NCBI RefSeq assembly: GCF_000740895.1
Contig: NC_025261.1
Coordinates: 62,001-126,000, forward strand
Source of the DNA: Theileria orientalis strain Shintoku
Taxonomy: Eukaryota > Apicomplexa > Aconoidasida > Piroplasmida > Theileriidae
DNA: 64,000 bases
Direction: 5' to 3'
Part shown: in pieces, positions 1-10,607 of the stretch
How positions within the stretch are numbered: the stretch's first letter is position 1
Layout: every line of letters starts with the position of its first letter
Notes under the pieces: generated by a model
Database searches by the model: none
What the model was told of the DNA's origin: nothing
The model's input: only the letters and a program-made list of their open reading frames with translations
Made by a program: the position numbers and the translations under genes

Positions 1-13
1 CGTTTTCAGATCG

Positions 14-3000
14 ATGGCGAAATTGTTTTGTGACACTTATTCGGCTTTTAATGACCTGGATTATATAAATATTGTGACAAATGCCTTCAGGTTTGTGGAG
101 ACTAACTCTGCTGAAGAGGAAGAAGTTAATTTCACAGTGCTCCAGAGACCGTATGAATCCTTGGTAAACTACGATTCGGACAAAATAAGCTTGTTCAACA
201 GCCGTAACGTTTACTCAAAGGAATACGACTTAAATGAACAAGCCGCTCTCTTCCTTAACACTCACCACCTGCCGTATATTAAAAACAATTTACACCTCTT
301 GTCGATATATGATGGAGATGACGAGAGTGCGCTGAAGATTTACGAGGCTTCCTTCAAGAAGGAAAAGGAGATTTTGTCAAGAGATGTATGGTTCCACGAG
401 GGCAAGTTAACAATTCCAGTAACGCAGTTGAGTAAAAGCTTGCTACACAGTGATCTCGATGAATTCTCGAATGTAATTGGATTTGCCTTGAATGATCTGT
501 TACAAATGAGGCCACTGCAGTTAAATTTTGTACAAAATAGGATTGTTTCACTCTGTGTCAAGTTTATCAACGCCTTGAGATCACTGGAGGCGTATTCTTC
601 AAATTATGAAATTGAGCAAAACACATCAGGCATAAACAAGACTGTGGAGAAGCTTAATTTTCCACTCATCCAGTGCGTGTTGTTTACCATGACCTTACAT
701 GAGAAGTGTGTGACGAATAATAACCTGTATCCACTATCGAATGATTTTATAAGGAAGAGTCAGCTTGAAGGCCTATTGGACATGGATCGTCTACAAAGTA
801 AGGATACAAAAGCCTATGAAAGCAGTGTTTACAACAAGTTTCTTGGCCAAAAGGAGCAGGAACCAGTGAAGTTCATACAGGAATATTTGGATGATTCCGT
901 GGCAGCTGATGACCATGACGCTCTGCGTTTCCTGGTTAACTACTACAACTTTAACCTGTTTGGGGGACGCCTGCCCATTGATATTCAAATTAAGTTTAAA
1001 CACGCGGATTGCTTGTCGTCAAACGACGTGTGTTCAGTTGTTTCAACGCCTACCATATATATCAATCCCCTTTTTCAAAACAATAAGAAGTTGATATGCA
1101 GATTAATATTAAATGAGTGTATTAGTATATTTCTGAAGTGGTCAAACAAATTTGCACACCAAGAAAACAAGCAAGCTGTTTCACTAAACGATATTATGGA
1201 ATACAACATGGAAAGGAGGATTAAAAACCATATATTGAGCTGCACGGAGCCATCTCTTTCGTGGCCGTTTTACCTAGATGACCTTTTGTTGTCGAATGAA
1301 AGCACCTACAGCAGGAGAAAGATGTCTGAGATGTTTAGAGAATCCTTTGAAAACCAGGACGTGGTTAAAGTCATGGCCAATTTTATAAAACGGGAGGATG
1401 TCTCTGACATGTGGAAGGAAGGGAAACTGCCCACACGCGACTTCCTGTCGTCGCTGTTCTCAGGAGTTTACGACTTGTCATACGCCATTCTGGCGAACCC
1501 GGCATCCATTCAGGTCACCAGCAGGCTGAATCTCAGTGATCTTAACTGTCTGGAGAATAAGTTTAAGCAGATTTGCGACGAATACTACAGCTTACTCTAC
1601 GGAAGGGACAATGCGTTGAACACCGTTTTGTATTTGGAGGCGCTGTCGATAGTCGAAGCGGCCTTCGATGAGCTCAGGGAGCAGTGCATCAAGAACACTC
1701 TGATTTACACGAACGATCTGGTCGAGTCAATATCGAACGTGACGAACATACTGACCAACTCCATACAGGTTCAATGCGAGGATTCGAACATTAAGCTCGA
1801 CAAGCAGACGCACGTCTGCACGCCTGCCTCGAACTCGCCAGATCTGGACCTTGGTGATGGTTGCATAGGGGATTCTGAGAAGCTCACGGCTGAGGAGGCC
1901 TCGAGTCTCTGCAACCTGCTCTACGTGAAGTACAATAAGTTCCTTTTCCATGACTTTCTCCCAGATGTGGAGATTCGGTTTGAGGACTTTGACGAACTCT
2001 CGTCCCTGCGGGTGGACTTGACTGGCTTCTCCAAGCCGGTCATCTTAATAAATAGCCACGTAGATGACATAAACCTCCTCAACTCGCAGATGGTTCTCCA
2101 AATGGTGTACCTCTCGTACTATTATTTCCGACACGTTACTTCAGAGGAGTTTCGCAACCAGTTCGGCCACGACTTCAAATCGGCCTTTAATGTTGTCCAC
2201 CACACGAGGACCAACTTCCTCAAGTCAAAGCTGATCCCCGTCAATCTGGAGAAGAAAATAAACTCCACAAAGGATATGAAAACCCACAACAAGCAGTACG
2301 TCGATTTTATCAGGAGGACTCTGGAGTATAAGGACAACGACCTGGTTACCCTGAGGGTTAACGACTTTGTGTACGAGGTTCTCGAGGGGAGGGATAAGTT
2401 CAAACACGACGACAGGCTTTGCAATCATTACGAAGGCCTGGAAACGTTGAAGGCGTTTGCTCGCCACTACTTCAACTTGCTGTCTAACTCCTCTAACGTC
2501 GGCAAACACCTAACTCCTGAAACTGTTAGTACTTGTGAGGACTCCGAGGCTGCTTCTGACACTGACAAATCGCCCGGTTTGGACAAGATTTTGGACATTT
2601 TCTCTCCCGGCATGATGAAGAACGGCTGGATTACGAGCATGATGGAGCACGTTGAGCGCAAATTGGACGATAAACAGATCGGCGTATTCTTGCAGCCCTC
2701 CGACACTGACTGGCAGTCCCTACTGACTGACCAGCAACTCGACCTCGTCATTGCGTATCTTTCAAAGCACCCCCAGGAGACCTTTTTTGCGATCCTCACC
2801 AAGAGCGGCGCCCTCAGCAAACGTCAGGCTGTGGACTTGATCAGCAAATGCATCCACAACGACCCTCAGTTCACACAGAAGAACTTTGCTTCTGCCCTCG
2901 GCGCCACTCACAGGGACTCCCTCCCCGCCACCGGTCCCGCTGTCGAGATCGTCGACGACGCTGGCGCCGTCAAGTCCCACGAGCAGGTGGGCGTGGACGA

Positions 3001-3253
3001 CGTTGAGGACTGTTTCAACGAGGAGGTCTCCTCCGCCCTCGAGCAGCTCCCTCCCAACGAGCATGACACCTTCCTCCTCTTCCTCCACAGGCTGCTGGAG
3101 CGGGACTTTGACGCCTGCCGGAACGTCCTCAACTCTCACAGCTCCCCCTCCCTCCTCGTTGACAGGTCCGCCCAGGTGCTCAGGTCCATAAACTCGCGGA
3201 ACATTATTGATCCTGCCGCCTTTGGGCAGATTGAGCAGTTTCTCCACAACTAA
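14..3253 (+). CDS. Large protein with two degenerate SprT/zincin-like segments
   Basis: Single open frame of 1079 residues from ATG at 14. The frame stays open to the left edge and a TTTTCAG precedes the ATG, so this could be an inner exon and the true start may lie outside the window. Two segments share the pattern YN-x3-F-x3-LP followed by an amphipathic strand: YNFNLFGGRLP (about nt 940-972) and YNKFLFHDFLP (about nt 1933-1965). In SprT-family metalloproteases this pattern opens the zincin fold, and each copy here is followed by a strand like PTIYINP or PVILINS. The HExxH zinc motif is missing: the first copy has LNECIS and the second QMVYLS. Catalysis is therefore unlikely and a binding role more likely. 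The last 250 residues are acidic and encoded by GC-rich DNA. It converges on the BRCT gene with 55 bp between stops. Confident as a gene; the family assignment is inference. Confidence 0.75.
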   Translation: MAKLFCDTYSAFNDLDYINIVTNAFRFVETNSAEEEEVNFTVLQRPYESLVNYDSDKISLFNSRNVYSKEYDLNEQAALFLNTHHLPYIKNNLHLLSIYDGDDESALKIYEASFKKEKEILSRDVWFHEGKLTIPVTQLSKSLLHSDLDEFSNVIGFALNDLLQMRPLQLNFVQNRIVSLCVKFINALRSLEAYSSNYEIEQNTSGINKTVEKLNFPLIQCVLFTMTLHEKCVTNNNLYPLSNDFIRKSQLEGLLDMDRLQSKDTKAYESSVYNKFLGQKEQEPVKFIQEYLDDSVAADDHDALRFLVNYYNFNLFGGRLPIDIQIKFKHADCLSSNDVCSVVSTPTIYINPLFQNNKKLICRLILNECISIFLKWSNKFAHQENKQAVSLNDIMEYNMERRIKNHILSCTEPSLSWPFYLDDLLLSNESTYSRRKMSEMFRESFENQDVVKVMANFIKREDVSDMWKEGKLPTRDFLSSLFSGVYDLSYAILANPASIQVTSRLNLSDLNCLENKFKQICDEYYSLLYGRDNALNTVLYLEALSIVEAAFDELREQCIKNTLIYTNDLVESISNVTNILTNSIQVQCEDSNIKLDKQTHVCTPASNSPDLDLGDGCIGDSEKLTAEEASSLCNLLYVKYNKFLFHDFLPDVEIRFEDFDELSSLRVDLTGFSKPVILINSHVDDINLLNSQMVLQMVYLSYYYFRHVTSEEFRNQFGHDFKSAFNVVHHTRTNFLKSKLIPVNLEKKINSTKDMKTHNKQYVDFIRRTLEYKDNDLVTLRVNDFVYEVLEGRDKFKHDDRLCNHYEGLETLKAFARHYFNLLSNSSNVGKHLTPETVSTCEDSEAASDTDKSPGLDKILDIFSPGMMKNGWITSMMEHVERKLDDKQIGVFLQPSDTDWQSLLTDQQLDLVIAYLSKHPQETFFAILTKSGALSKRQAVDLISKCIHNDPQFTQKNFASALGATHRDSLPATGPAVEIVDDAGAVKSHEQVGVDDVEDCFNEEVSSALEQLPPNEHDTFLLFLHRLLERDFDACRNVLNSHSSPSLLVDRSAQVLRSINSRNIIDPAAFGQIEQFLHN

Positions 3254-3308
3254 TCTACTCACCACTCATGCACTTATGTAGCGTGTACTTTCATCACACA
3301 TTCACTCT

Positions 3309-4418
3309 TTAGAATGCCATGTGGCCCTCCTGGTTCGACGGCCTCTTCAGCTTCCACTCCAGTATGCAGTCGTATATGTACTTGGGCGTCACCAGCGTCG
3401 AGTGCCTCGCTCCGTGCGTGTTCGCTATTTCGTCCTCGTCGTTGTCCCCGAACTTCCTAAACACGTGTCAGTGATTCGCTTATCTCAGCGTCACTTTCGT
3501 CGTGCTTACTTGTAGAGCTCTGACGCTTCCGGCAGCTCCTTGTCCGTGATGATCACGTACTCTGCGTCCTTTGCGTCGTCGACTATGTTTCCGCATCCCA
3601 GCAGTATCAGCATCCTAAACCGCCGTGTCACGCCTCCACGTACCTTATGTACTGCGATTCCTTGTTCGTTCCCGATATGTAGAAGTCCTCGTCGTCGAAG
3701 AGCCCTGTCTGCGCCAGGCTCTGCCTCCCGTCGAAGTCCACTCCGCCCCAACACTTCGGCTCACACCTATATTGCGTGCGTCAGACACTGAAACAAGTTC
3801 TAGTTACTTCGCTGCGCGGCTACGCGGCTGCTATAGACACTGGTTCTTCATACTGTCGGGGGACTTACTTGTTTATTATGAAACTCCACCTCGTGTAGTT
3901 CACTGAGTCGTGCGGCCCCGGCCACACTTCGAAGTTGCTCAGCAGGTAGTCGATCGCCGACTCCTTCACTATGAACACGTCCCCGATCAGGCTCGCCAGC
4001 AGCTAAATTCCATTAAATTTATCGGTTTTGCAATAAAAACTAATAGCTATGTATGCGCCATTACGTTCTGGTCGTATTTGTCCACTGGTATTTGACTCTC
4101 CTCTTCGTCTGGCACTATGCACATTGACACTTGGTTCCACGTGTCGAGGTCTGAGGGCGTTTGCACGACCTCTATTCCTGCCGTTCCCGCTCCTCCCATG
4201 ATCACCTTCCCGCTTGAGGAGATACTGCTTTTTGGCGGCAATATTTTCCTACTCGTTTTTTCTTGGCAATTACTAACTTACTTGACCACCGTCTGCAGCT
4301 TTTCCATGAGCCTCTGTACGTGGCCGTCTTTCGCTGCTACTGTTATTATCAGCTTCGTAACGAATTCCGAAGTGTCGTCTTCCGGCTCCCCCTTGCGCCT
4401 CCTCCTAAACATTTCATT
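3309..4418 (-). CDS. Protein with probable tandem BRCT domains
   Basis: Six exons, spliced length 276 residues if ATG at 4418 is used. Introns are 4281-4249, 4064-4003, 3868-3767, 3643-3615 and 3509-3457, all GT..AG with matching phase. The C-terminal half reads as a BRCT domain: LFDDEDFYISG, then a hydrophobic strand and GCGNIVDDAKDAEYVIITD, ending in LVTPKYIYDCILEW, the usual Trp-containing last helix. An N-terminal segment with KVIMGGAGTAGIEV and DVFIVKESAIDYLL looks like a second, more diverged copy. Tandem BRCT domains usually bind phosphopeptides in DNA-damage signalling. The HARP gene ends only 82 nt upstream on the same strand, and a splice 4503..4423 (GTGAGA..TTGAG) would join both in frame as 818 residues. 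That acceptor is weak, so I keep them separate. Confidence 0.65.
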
Positions 4419-4499
4419 ATACTCAATTTCCACAGTTGTACGCCATCACGCCCTTATCGTCAGGCTTATCACTCCAACTAACTACGCTTCTTAAGATTC

Positions 4500-6157
4500 T
4501 CACTTCTGGTATATTTGCTTTTCCTGCTCATGTGGCCTCTTATGCTGTGTCACGTTCGTCTTCATCGACGCCAAGAACACTCCCTTCGACTCCAGGAACC
4601 TTTCCTCCTCCTGACTAGATTCTCTCAGGCTTGGCATTATCGACAGCAGGTCTGCCACCAGCTCCGAGATGCTCTTGCACTTCCACTTCATGGCTTCCTT
4701 GTCCCAGCTGTAGCCGTTTTTTGTGGACTTTCTCTCCTTGAACATTGCCACCAGCTCCTTGTTGTACGGCACCACGTCCACCAGCAGTTGCTCCTTCGAG
4801 AAGTCCACCACTACTCTTTGGAACGAGTATATTGGGTACTCCTTTAGCCACTTGATGAACACGTTCGTGTCGAACACTGTCGGCAGGCTCTTGACGCTTG
4901 AGCTCTTCAGCCAGGTCCAAGCTTCATACAGAACCTTGCTTTCCACTTTAAGTCCCAGGTGCGACGCGAACTTAACTGCTTCGTACAGGAACACTCGTGA
5001 CACTCTCCACTGCTTCAGGTCTCCGTCCCACTCGCACTTCTTGTTCGAGACTATGCTCTTCAGGAAGAAGACAGCCTTGTTGTGCTTTTCCGTCGGCTTC
5101 ATCTTAATCAGCACGTTCTTCTGGTCGTCAAAGACCATCGCCTCTCCCCCCTTCTCAAACTTGTACATGTTTTCTATTTGTGCGAACCCTGTGTCTGACG
5201 CCAGCTGCTTTCCCATGTTCAGGTTAGGCGATACCAGTGTAACTGACTGTACTTTCTTCTCTTTAGATTCCTTTGTTACTTTACTTTCTTCACTCTCTTC
5301 CTTTTCGTTTTTCTTTCTTATTATTTTAAACAGCAGCCTTTCTGCCACCACGTCTTCCACTGACTTAAAATACCATTCTATTTCTACAAATTCGCTAAAT
5401 TTAATAATTTCTTACCTGAATTTGGGAAACATGAATCAAATGGGCTCGATATGTTCAGTGAATTTTTTGCCTTTATAAACGAGTCCGGCCTCGCCTTCAC
5501 CTGTACCAGTATCTGCAGGTTTATATCCAGTTCTTCGAACTCAAACGGCGTCGACAACTCTGGCTTCGTTGCGTACATACACGATGGCGTTGCGAATATG
5601 TACTCTTCGACGTTAATTCCCAGCGACGACTCCAGCGGGAACTTGAACACGTTCGTCATGTCCTCTTCCTTCTGCTCGTGCCCTAATGGCGCCGAGTTAA
5701 ACTCCTCGTAGGAGTCCGTCGTCTCCATGGTCTGCAGGCTCTCCTCTCGCGGCTGCTTATAGTTATATATTTTTTTTACCCACAGTTTCGAGTTTCCTAT
5801 TAGCCTGAGCAGGCACCTTTTAACGTTGTACACATCGTTTTTAAAACACGCCTTGTTCAGCGGCACATATGCTGTGTACCATTCGTCCGTTACAAAGCTC
5901 TTCACTGGGTACAGTCCTATTCCTATATAGTTTATTGAATAGTACGTCTTCTTCGGCGGATATCCCATCAGAACAAACGTTTTCAGCTGGTTAACGTCCG
6001 TATTTTGGCATCCTGGGATATAACACTGGTTCCTATCGTTGTCAACAACGTCTTCGTGAGTGAGTTGAAGTAGTTGATTTATTGCTTTCGATTTAATATA
6101 ATCTATGTGTTTGCACGAATTCGGCAGTTTTACTGATGGATAAAGGTTAGAATCCAT
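4500..6157 (-). CDS. HARP-domain (SMARCAL1-type annealing domain) protein without a visible helicase
   Basis: Two exons joined across a 32-nt intron (5415..5384), giving 541 residues from ATG at 6157. Near the C-terminus there are two related units. The first has CEWDGDLKQWRV. The second has PYNKELVAMFKE followed by YSWDKEAMKWKC and a helix. This is the HARP signature (hydrophobic strand, Y-x2-EL-x3-FK, a WD turn, K-x-W). In SMARCAL1 two HARP units bind forked DNA and work with a SNF2 motor for annealing and fork regression. No Walker or SNF2 motif is present here. The first 250 residues are unassigned, with Cys residues in CYIPGCQN. The middle is Lys/Glu-rich (about 5230-5340). It diverges from the V-ATPase C gene across 484 bp. 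A splice into the downstream BRCT exons is possible. Confidence 0.6.
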
Positions 6158-6641
6158 ACTTTCGATAAATTTTGTTTATGAGAAACAATAAAGTCCTGTT
6201 AAGAATACTTACACACATCTGGAGATTCTAGAGAATAAACTTTACATATTTTTGAAATAAAGAAAACAGTCATAGACCATAATTATGATCTGATTTTAAA
6301 TTTAAGTTTAAATTTATTTGGATAAATTAGCTGCTATATTACAAAGATTCAACTCTGAGCTGTTGCGATTAAATGTGTAAGGAATAAACCGAAACGATCA
6401 TGAAAAATGACATTTCAGTGGTTTTAAATCGAAAAACTCTGGAATTAAGAGTAGTTATATCCATTTGTTCAGATTCCAAAATTCCAACCGTACACTATAT
6501 TATATCATCATTTTAGAATTAAAAATTTTTTGTTGATCTTATACTTTTGTATTTATAATTCCAGTTTATATTTTAGAATATATATATTGTATATTACACC
6601 TTGGTTGCTTGTTTTAATCCTTTTTAAATGTGTTGACAAAT
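6158..6641. other. Intergenic region between diverging genes
   Basis: 484 bp of AT-rich DNA between the HARP gene (-) and the V-ATPase C gene (+), presumably a shared promoter region. It contains TTACACACAT near 6209 and the octamer ATGTGTAA at 6373-6380, the reverse complement of a motif recurring in other gaps here. No supported coding or RNA gene seen. Confidence 0.5.
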
Positions 6642-7843
6642 ATGAAGCAAGAAGCCGATGAATGTTGGCTAATTTCATACACCAACCGCGATGGCGGTAA
6701 TCGCGAAGAGCTATACACTCTGTTAAAGAAGCAATTGATGAAAAATCACACAATTCACGACATTGGTCTCTTCGACGTTCCATTCGACCTCAGGTTCAAG
6801 GCTTTCGATAACTTACTTTCGTGTGCCGATGAATTAGAAAAGGAAGACCAGACTGTTGAATCGTCTTTAAAGCGGGCTAGGCAGTTGGCCATGGACACTG
6901 ACCCCAAAATGGAGCTCAAGGTACACTACGAGGGCAGGCAGTTTACTTTATCTAACTATATAACTCGATTTTCCTGGGACGATCGTAAATTCCCCAAGTA
7001 TCTTCCATTATCTGAGAATTTGAAGAATTTATCGCAACTCGTTAGTAAATTAATTGACGACTTAACTCTGAAGGCTGTGGCGTACAATGAACTAAAGTTT
7101 AAGAAGAACGCAATTTCTTCTAACATGGAGGCCTCCATTATTTACAGGGACTTAACTTACGTTATCACTCCCGACGTTGTGGAAGACCCCAATGATTTCA
7201 CTGACACTGAGCACTTGACAACGGTCGTTGTTTATGTTCCCGCGGGCTCGGAGAACGATTTTCTCAACTCGTACATGTCGTACTCAAAATACATAGTGCC
7301 CAACTCCGCTAAAAAGATCAACGTGGCTTCCAGCAATTTTACGCTCTGGCGCGTCGTTTTGTTTAAGTCCAGCTTAGAGAAGTTCATGGAGTCCTGCAAA
7401 TCGAACAATTTCAACGTCCAGAAGTTCATTTACTCTGAGGAACGGTACAAACAGCTCCTGGAGGAGCAGTCTAAGATGGAGGCTGACACTCGGAGGCAGC
7501 AGGCCTTCCTATCGCGGATTTACGACGTTGCACACTCCGACATCTTCATCTACTGGATACACATCAAGGCCATGAGGATTTTTTGCGAAAGTGTTCTCAA
7601 ATACGGCCTCCCAGTCCAGTTCACCTCTTTTTTTATTTTCCCAGTTAGCTCCAAACAGGAACAACTACACAAGGTTCTATCGGAGATGCTGCCAAAATAT
7701 TCCAAAGACGACTCATCTAGTCAGAAAGGTTCGTTTTCAGTTACACATTCTTTATTTTAGATAAGAACGACTCTCCTAATAACAAATTGGGCGATTACAC
7801 TTTTCTGCCGTACGTTTTTTTGAACTTCAGACTTGTCGGGTGA
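6642..7843 (+). CDS. V-type proton ATPase subunit C
   Basis: Two exons (intron 7729-7760, 32 nt), 389 residues, normal for this subunit. Start is the ATG at 6642; the frame upstream has no other ATG. The N-terminus CWLISYTN, the central long-helix region with FSWDDRKFPKY, the LWRVVLFKSSLEKF strand and the C-terminal HIKAMRIFCESVLKYGLP all match the Vma5/ATP6V1C family. The second exon supplies the family's end, FLPYVFLNFRLVG. Subunit C bridges the V1 stator stalks and the V0 a-subunit and controls reversible V1-V0 assembly, so it acts on the cytosolic face of acidic organelles and the plasma membrane. No odd residues noticed. It shares an AT-rich promoter gap with the HARP gene. Confidence 0.93.
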
Positions 7844-7964
7844 ACTTTATTTCAAAATATATTAAATCAGTATATTTTTAAAAACTTAATCCCATAAATC
7901 ACTGTAATTTTATATTCCCACTCGTTGCATCTTCTTTGTAAAATATTTTTTATTGATTATCACC

Positions 7965-8387
7965 ATGTTGACTAAGATTCCACTCAGGCCTCTATCTGGA
8001 TTCCTCTTTAATAATATTCAGAAGCGATTTATTGTTAAATCCATGGAGACTGCCGATGAGTACAAGTCTATGATTTTACAGGATAAAATGGTTCTGGCCA
8101 AGTTTAGTGCGTCTTGGTGTAAGCCTTGTCAGAAGGCCAAGCCCGTCGTCGAGGAGCTGAGCAACGAACTCACGAGTTTAAATTTTATAGAAGTGGACGT
8201 CGATAATTTGCCTCAAATTGCTGATGAGGAGGGCGTTAAAACCATTCCCTTTTTCAAGTTATTCAAGGGCGGGAAGCTTCTGGACGAAGTCACAGGTTCG
8301 GTTAATTTTAGTCATTTAGACACATCCATTTTAGGTTGTGACAAGTCACAGCTGCGGGATCTGATTTCCAAACACAATAACTCGTGA
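7965..8387 (+). CDS. Thioredoxin with short N-terminal extension
   Basis: Start is ATG at 7965 in the context CACC-ATG. About 25 residues precede the fold (MLTKIPLRPLSGFLFNN...), basic and hydroxylated, plausible as an organellar leader. The fold follows: KMVLAKFSASWCKPC, PVVEEL, NFIEVDVDNLPQIADEEGV, KTIPFFKLFKGGK and SQLRDLI. The active site is WCKPC (residues 51-55 before splicing), not the usual WCGPC. A GT..AG segment at 8296-8334 is 39 nt and keeps the frame. Removing it links ..DEVTG to CDKSQLRDLI, exactly the normal thioredoxin ending, so it is very probably an intron and the mature length is 127 rather than 140 residues. Role: thiol-disulfide reductant; compartment uncertain. Confidence 0.88.
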   Translation: MLTKIPLRPLSGFLFNNIQKRFIVKSMETADEYKSMILQDKMVLAKFSASWCKPCQKAKPVVEELSNELTSLNFIEVDVDNLPQIADEEGVKTIPFFKLFKGGKLLDEVTGSVNFSHLDTSILGCDKSQLRDLISKHNNS

Positions 8388-8632
8388 CCGCCCCTTAGTT
8401 TTTACTATTTTTACCTTACCCTAATCTCCTTTACACCTACTGTAATTTTCGATTTTTTTACTCTTTAATCCATACCCATATATCCATTTCATTATGTTTT
8501 TTGTTTTTATGCTCCCTTTTATCCCATATTTACCATTTTTTTGCTTAATTTTTGTGAGGTGATCTCACAATCCTTAGGTGTATTGTTCAGATTTATTTTT
8601 CTTTCGCTCATTATTTTTCTTCTAATTTCGTC

Positions 8633-9153
8633 ATGGGTATTTTGCATAAGTATTATCTTGAGGGTGATGATATTTACGAGTACGTTTTTTTGTTTATTCG
8701 CTCTATATTCACTTTCAGATGCATAGACTGTGGCAGTCACTTAACCACTTCCAAGGAGCTCATTTCCACTAGTTTCCGTGGCAGAACCGGTGTTGCTTGG
8801 CTTTTTACCAGGTATTTTCCCCGTGTTTTACTTTCTCTCAGGGTTGTTAATGTTTCTGAGGGCCCCTTCGAGGAGCGCATGATGACTACTGGACAACACA
8901 CGATAGTTGACATCTACTGCAATGAGTGCGGCGCCAACTTGGGTATGTTTTTGATTTTTGTGTTTTAACTCTTTTTTAGGCTGGAAATACGAGGAGGCTA
9001 CTGAGGAGTCTCAGAAATACAAGAAGGGCAAATTTATTCTCGAGAAGGTACCTTTTTCCTTTATTTTACCTTTTATTTTAGGCGCTCTTAAAGAACAACA
9101 ATCCTAACTACTCCAGCAGCATTGACGAGGACAACGATGTCAGCGACGACTGA
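8633..9153 (+). CDS. Yippee-family zinc-binding protein
   Basis: Five exons with introns 8680-8718, 8812-8841, 8943-8979 and 9048-9081, giving 126 residues, the usual Yippee/YPEL size. The spliced protein has the two zinc knuckles: CIDCGSHLT near the start and CNECGANLGW about 50 residues later, with the family core SFRGRTGVAWLF, RVVNVSEGPFEER and TTGQHTIVDIYC between them. YPEL proteins adopt a cereblon/MIS18-like beta fold around one zinc. In animals YPEL5 is part of a CTLH/GID ubiquitin-ligase module, and others localise to centrosomes. The C-terminal tail is acidic and Ser/Asn-rich. It converges on HDAC3, 116 bp between stops. Confidence 0.93.
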
Positions 9154-9269
9154 CCTCCTCCCCTCCCCTCGTGGTTTTTAATTTATCGCCTTTAGTTTTT
9201 TATTTTAGCTTTAAATATACTATGTATATGTGTACGTACTTATTAAATTTAAAATTTGGTTGGTTGCGC

Positions 9270-10607
9270 CTATATTGGCACTTGTTCGTCTCTGTCTGGC
9301 AGGTCGTACAGCTCTCCCCTGTTATCTCTTCTTCTCAGCTTGTGCGTTCCTGCGTACGACGGGTTTCTCTTCTTCAGTGCGTTGAGTCCTCCTCCCTCGT
9401 CGAACACTTGTCTTTGCTGCGCCTCGTCCTCGTCGTCTTCTCTCGTCAGGAAGTCCGGCGGCACGTGTGCGAACTGCACTCCTGGCGACTTTTCCACGTA
9501 CCTCAGGTTATCCAGTATTTTAATTTTAATTTTTTCCAGGTGCTCCGGCGTGTTATAGTTTGTCATTTGTGAGGGCGTCAGGTGCAGCTGGAAGTCTGGT
9601 GCGTAGTAGTCGTAGTAGTCGTTGAGTGATATTTGGTTCGACATGTCTTCGTGCTTGTTCAGGATGACTCCTGTTTCGTACGCCCAGCACCTTGCCACGT
9701 TTCTTATTGTGTATCCTCCTCCTCCCAGCACCAGCAGTGGGATGTTGAGGCTTCTTACGTATTGCACGCATGCTGCGTGTCCTTTGATTGTCAGGTTAAA
9801 TCTTCCCAGTCTATCTCCTGTCAGTGAATCTGCTCCGCACTGCAGTACTATTGCTCCTGGGTTGTATACTTCCACGCACTTTCCGATGACCACCTTGAAC
9901 AGGTCCACGAAGCTTTCGTCGTCCATTCCGTCGTTAAGTGGCACGTTCACTGAGTAGTACTTTCCTGAGGACACTCCCACGTCCGTCACGTCTCCTGTTC
10001 CTGGGAAGAAGTTTCCGAACTTGTGGAAGCTCACTGTCATGACTCTGTGTGTTACGTAGAATGCTTCTTCTACTCCGTCTCCGTGGTGCACGTCTATGTC
10101 GATGTACATTACTCTCGCGTGGTACTTTAGCAACTCCAGTATTCCCAGTACGATATCGTTGAGGTAGCAGAATCCTGATGCTTCTGACCTTTTTGCGTGG
10201 TGCAACCCTCCTGACCAGTTTACGCATATATCTGCTTGCTGGTTATTCAATCTATGTGCTGCGTCTATTGACGCTCCGCTACATGATTGTTGAAACACGT
10301 ATAACCCGTCAAAGACTGGGCAATCTGTGGCTTCTCCCACGTTAAATCTTTTAAGTTGGTATGTAAAGTCCCTGTAATTTTCTGGGCTCACTCCTGACAG
10401 GAAGTGCACGTACTCGCTGTCGTGAAATGACAATAACTCTGGTTCTACTGCTTTATGTGGTCTGAATATTTCCATATGCCTGTATAGATCGTAACTCAGC
10501 ACCAGTGCGTGTGCCATTCTTATTCTCTGCGGCTTCATAGGGTGGCCTGGTCCGTAGTAATAACTACCCACATCTGGGTCGTAAAAATATGATACACGCT
10601 TATCCAT
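9270..10607 (-). CDS. HDAC3: Class I histone deacetylase, apicomplexan HDAC3 type
   Basis: Intronless, 445 residues from ATG at 10607. All class I features are present: [41 protein letters not shown] with the catalytic His pair, [16 protein letters not shown] with the zinc ligands Asp and His, [14 protein letters not shown], the later zinc Asp in [12 protein letters not shown], and [15 protein letters not shown]. After Gly-Glu at 91-92 there is an extra Ala-Thr before DCPVFDGL. This two-residue insertion at the active-site rim is characteristic of apicomplexan HDAC3 and absent from host enzymes. The C-terminal 60 residues are Arg/Asp-rich and variable. Role: lysine deacetylation of histones in corepressor complexes. 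It diverges from the prolyl-tRNA synthetase gene across 325 bp. Confidence 0.97.
   Translation of the reverse strand: MDKRVSYFYDPDVGSYYYGPGHPMKPQRIRMAHALVLSYDLYRHMEIFRPHKAVEPELLSFHDSEYVHFLSGVSPENYRDFTYQLKRFNVGEATDCPVFDGLYVFQQSCSGASIDAAHRLNNQQADICVNWSGGLHHAKRSEASGFCYLNDIVLGILELLKYHARVMYIDIDVHHGDGVEEAFYVTHRVMTVSFHKFGNFFPGTGDVTDVGVSSGKYYSVNVPLNDGMDDESFVDLFKVVIGKCVEVYNPGAIVLQCGADSLTGDRLGRFNLTIKGHAACVQYVRSLNIPLLVLGGGGYTIRNVARCWAYETGVILNKHEDMSNQISLNDYYDYYAPDFQLHLTPSQMTNYNTPEHLEKIKIKILDNLRYVEKSPGVQFAHVPPDFLTREDDEDEAQQRQVFDEGGGLNALKKRNPSYAGTHKLRRRDNRGELYDLPDRDEQVPI

Noticed and set aside
2762..3265. 167-codon frame antisense to the end of the first gene
   Set aside because: Gly/Val/Glu-rich shadow produced by GC-rich third positions of the real gene.
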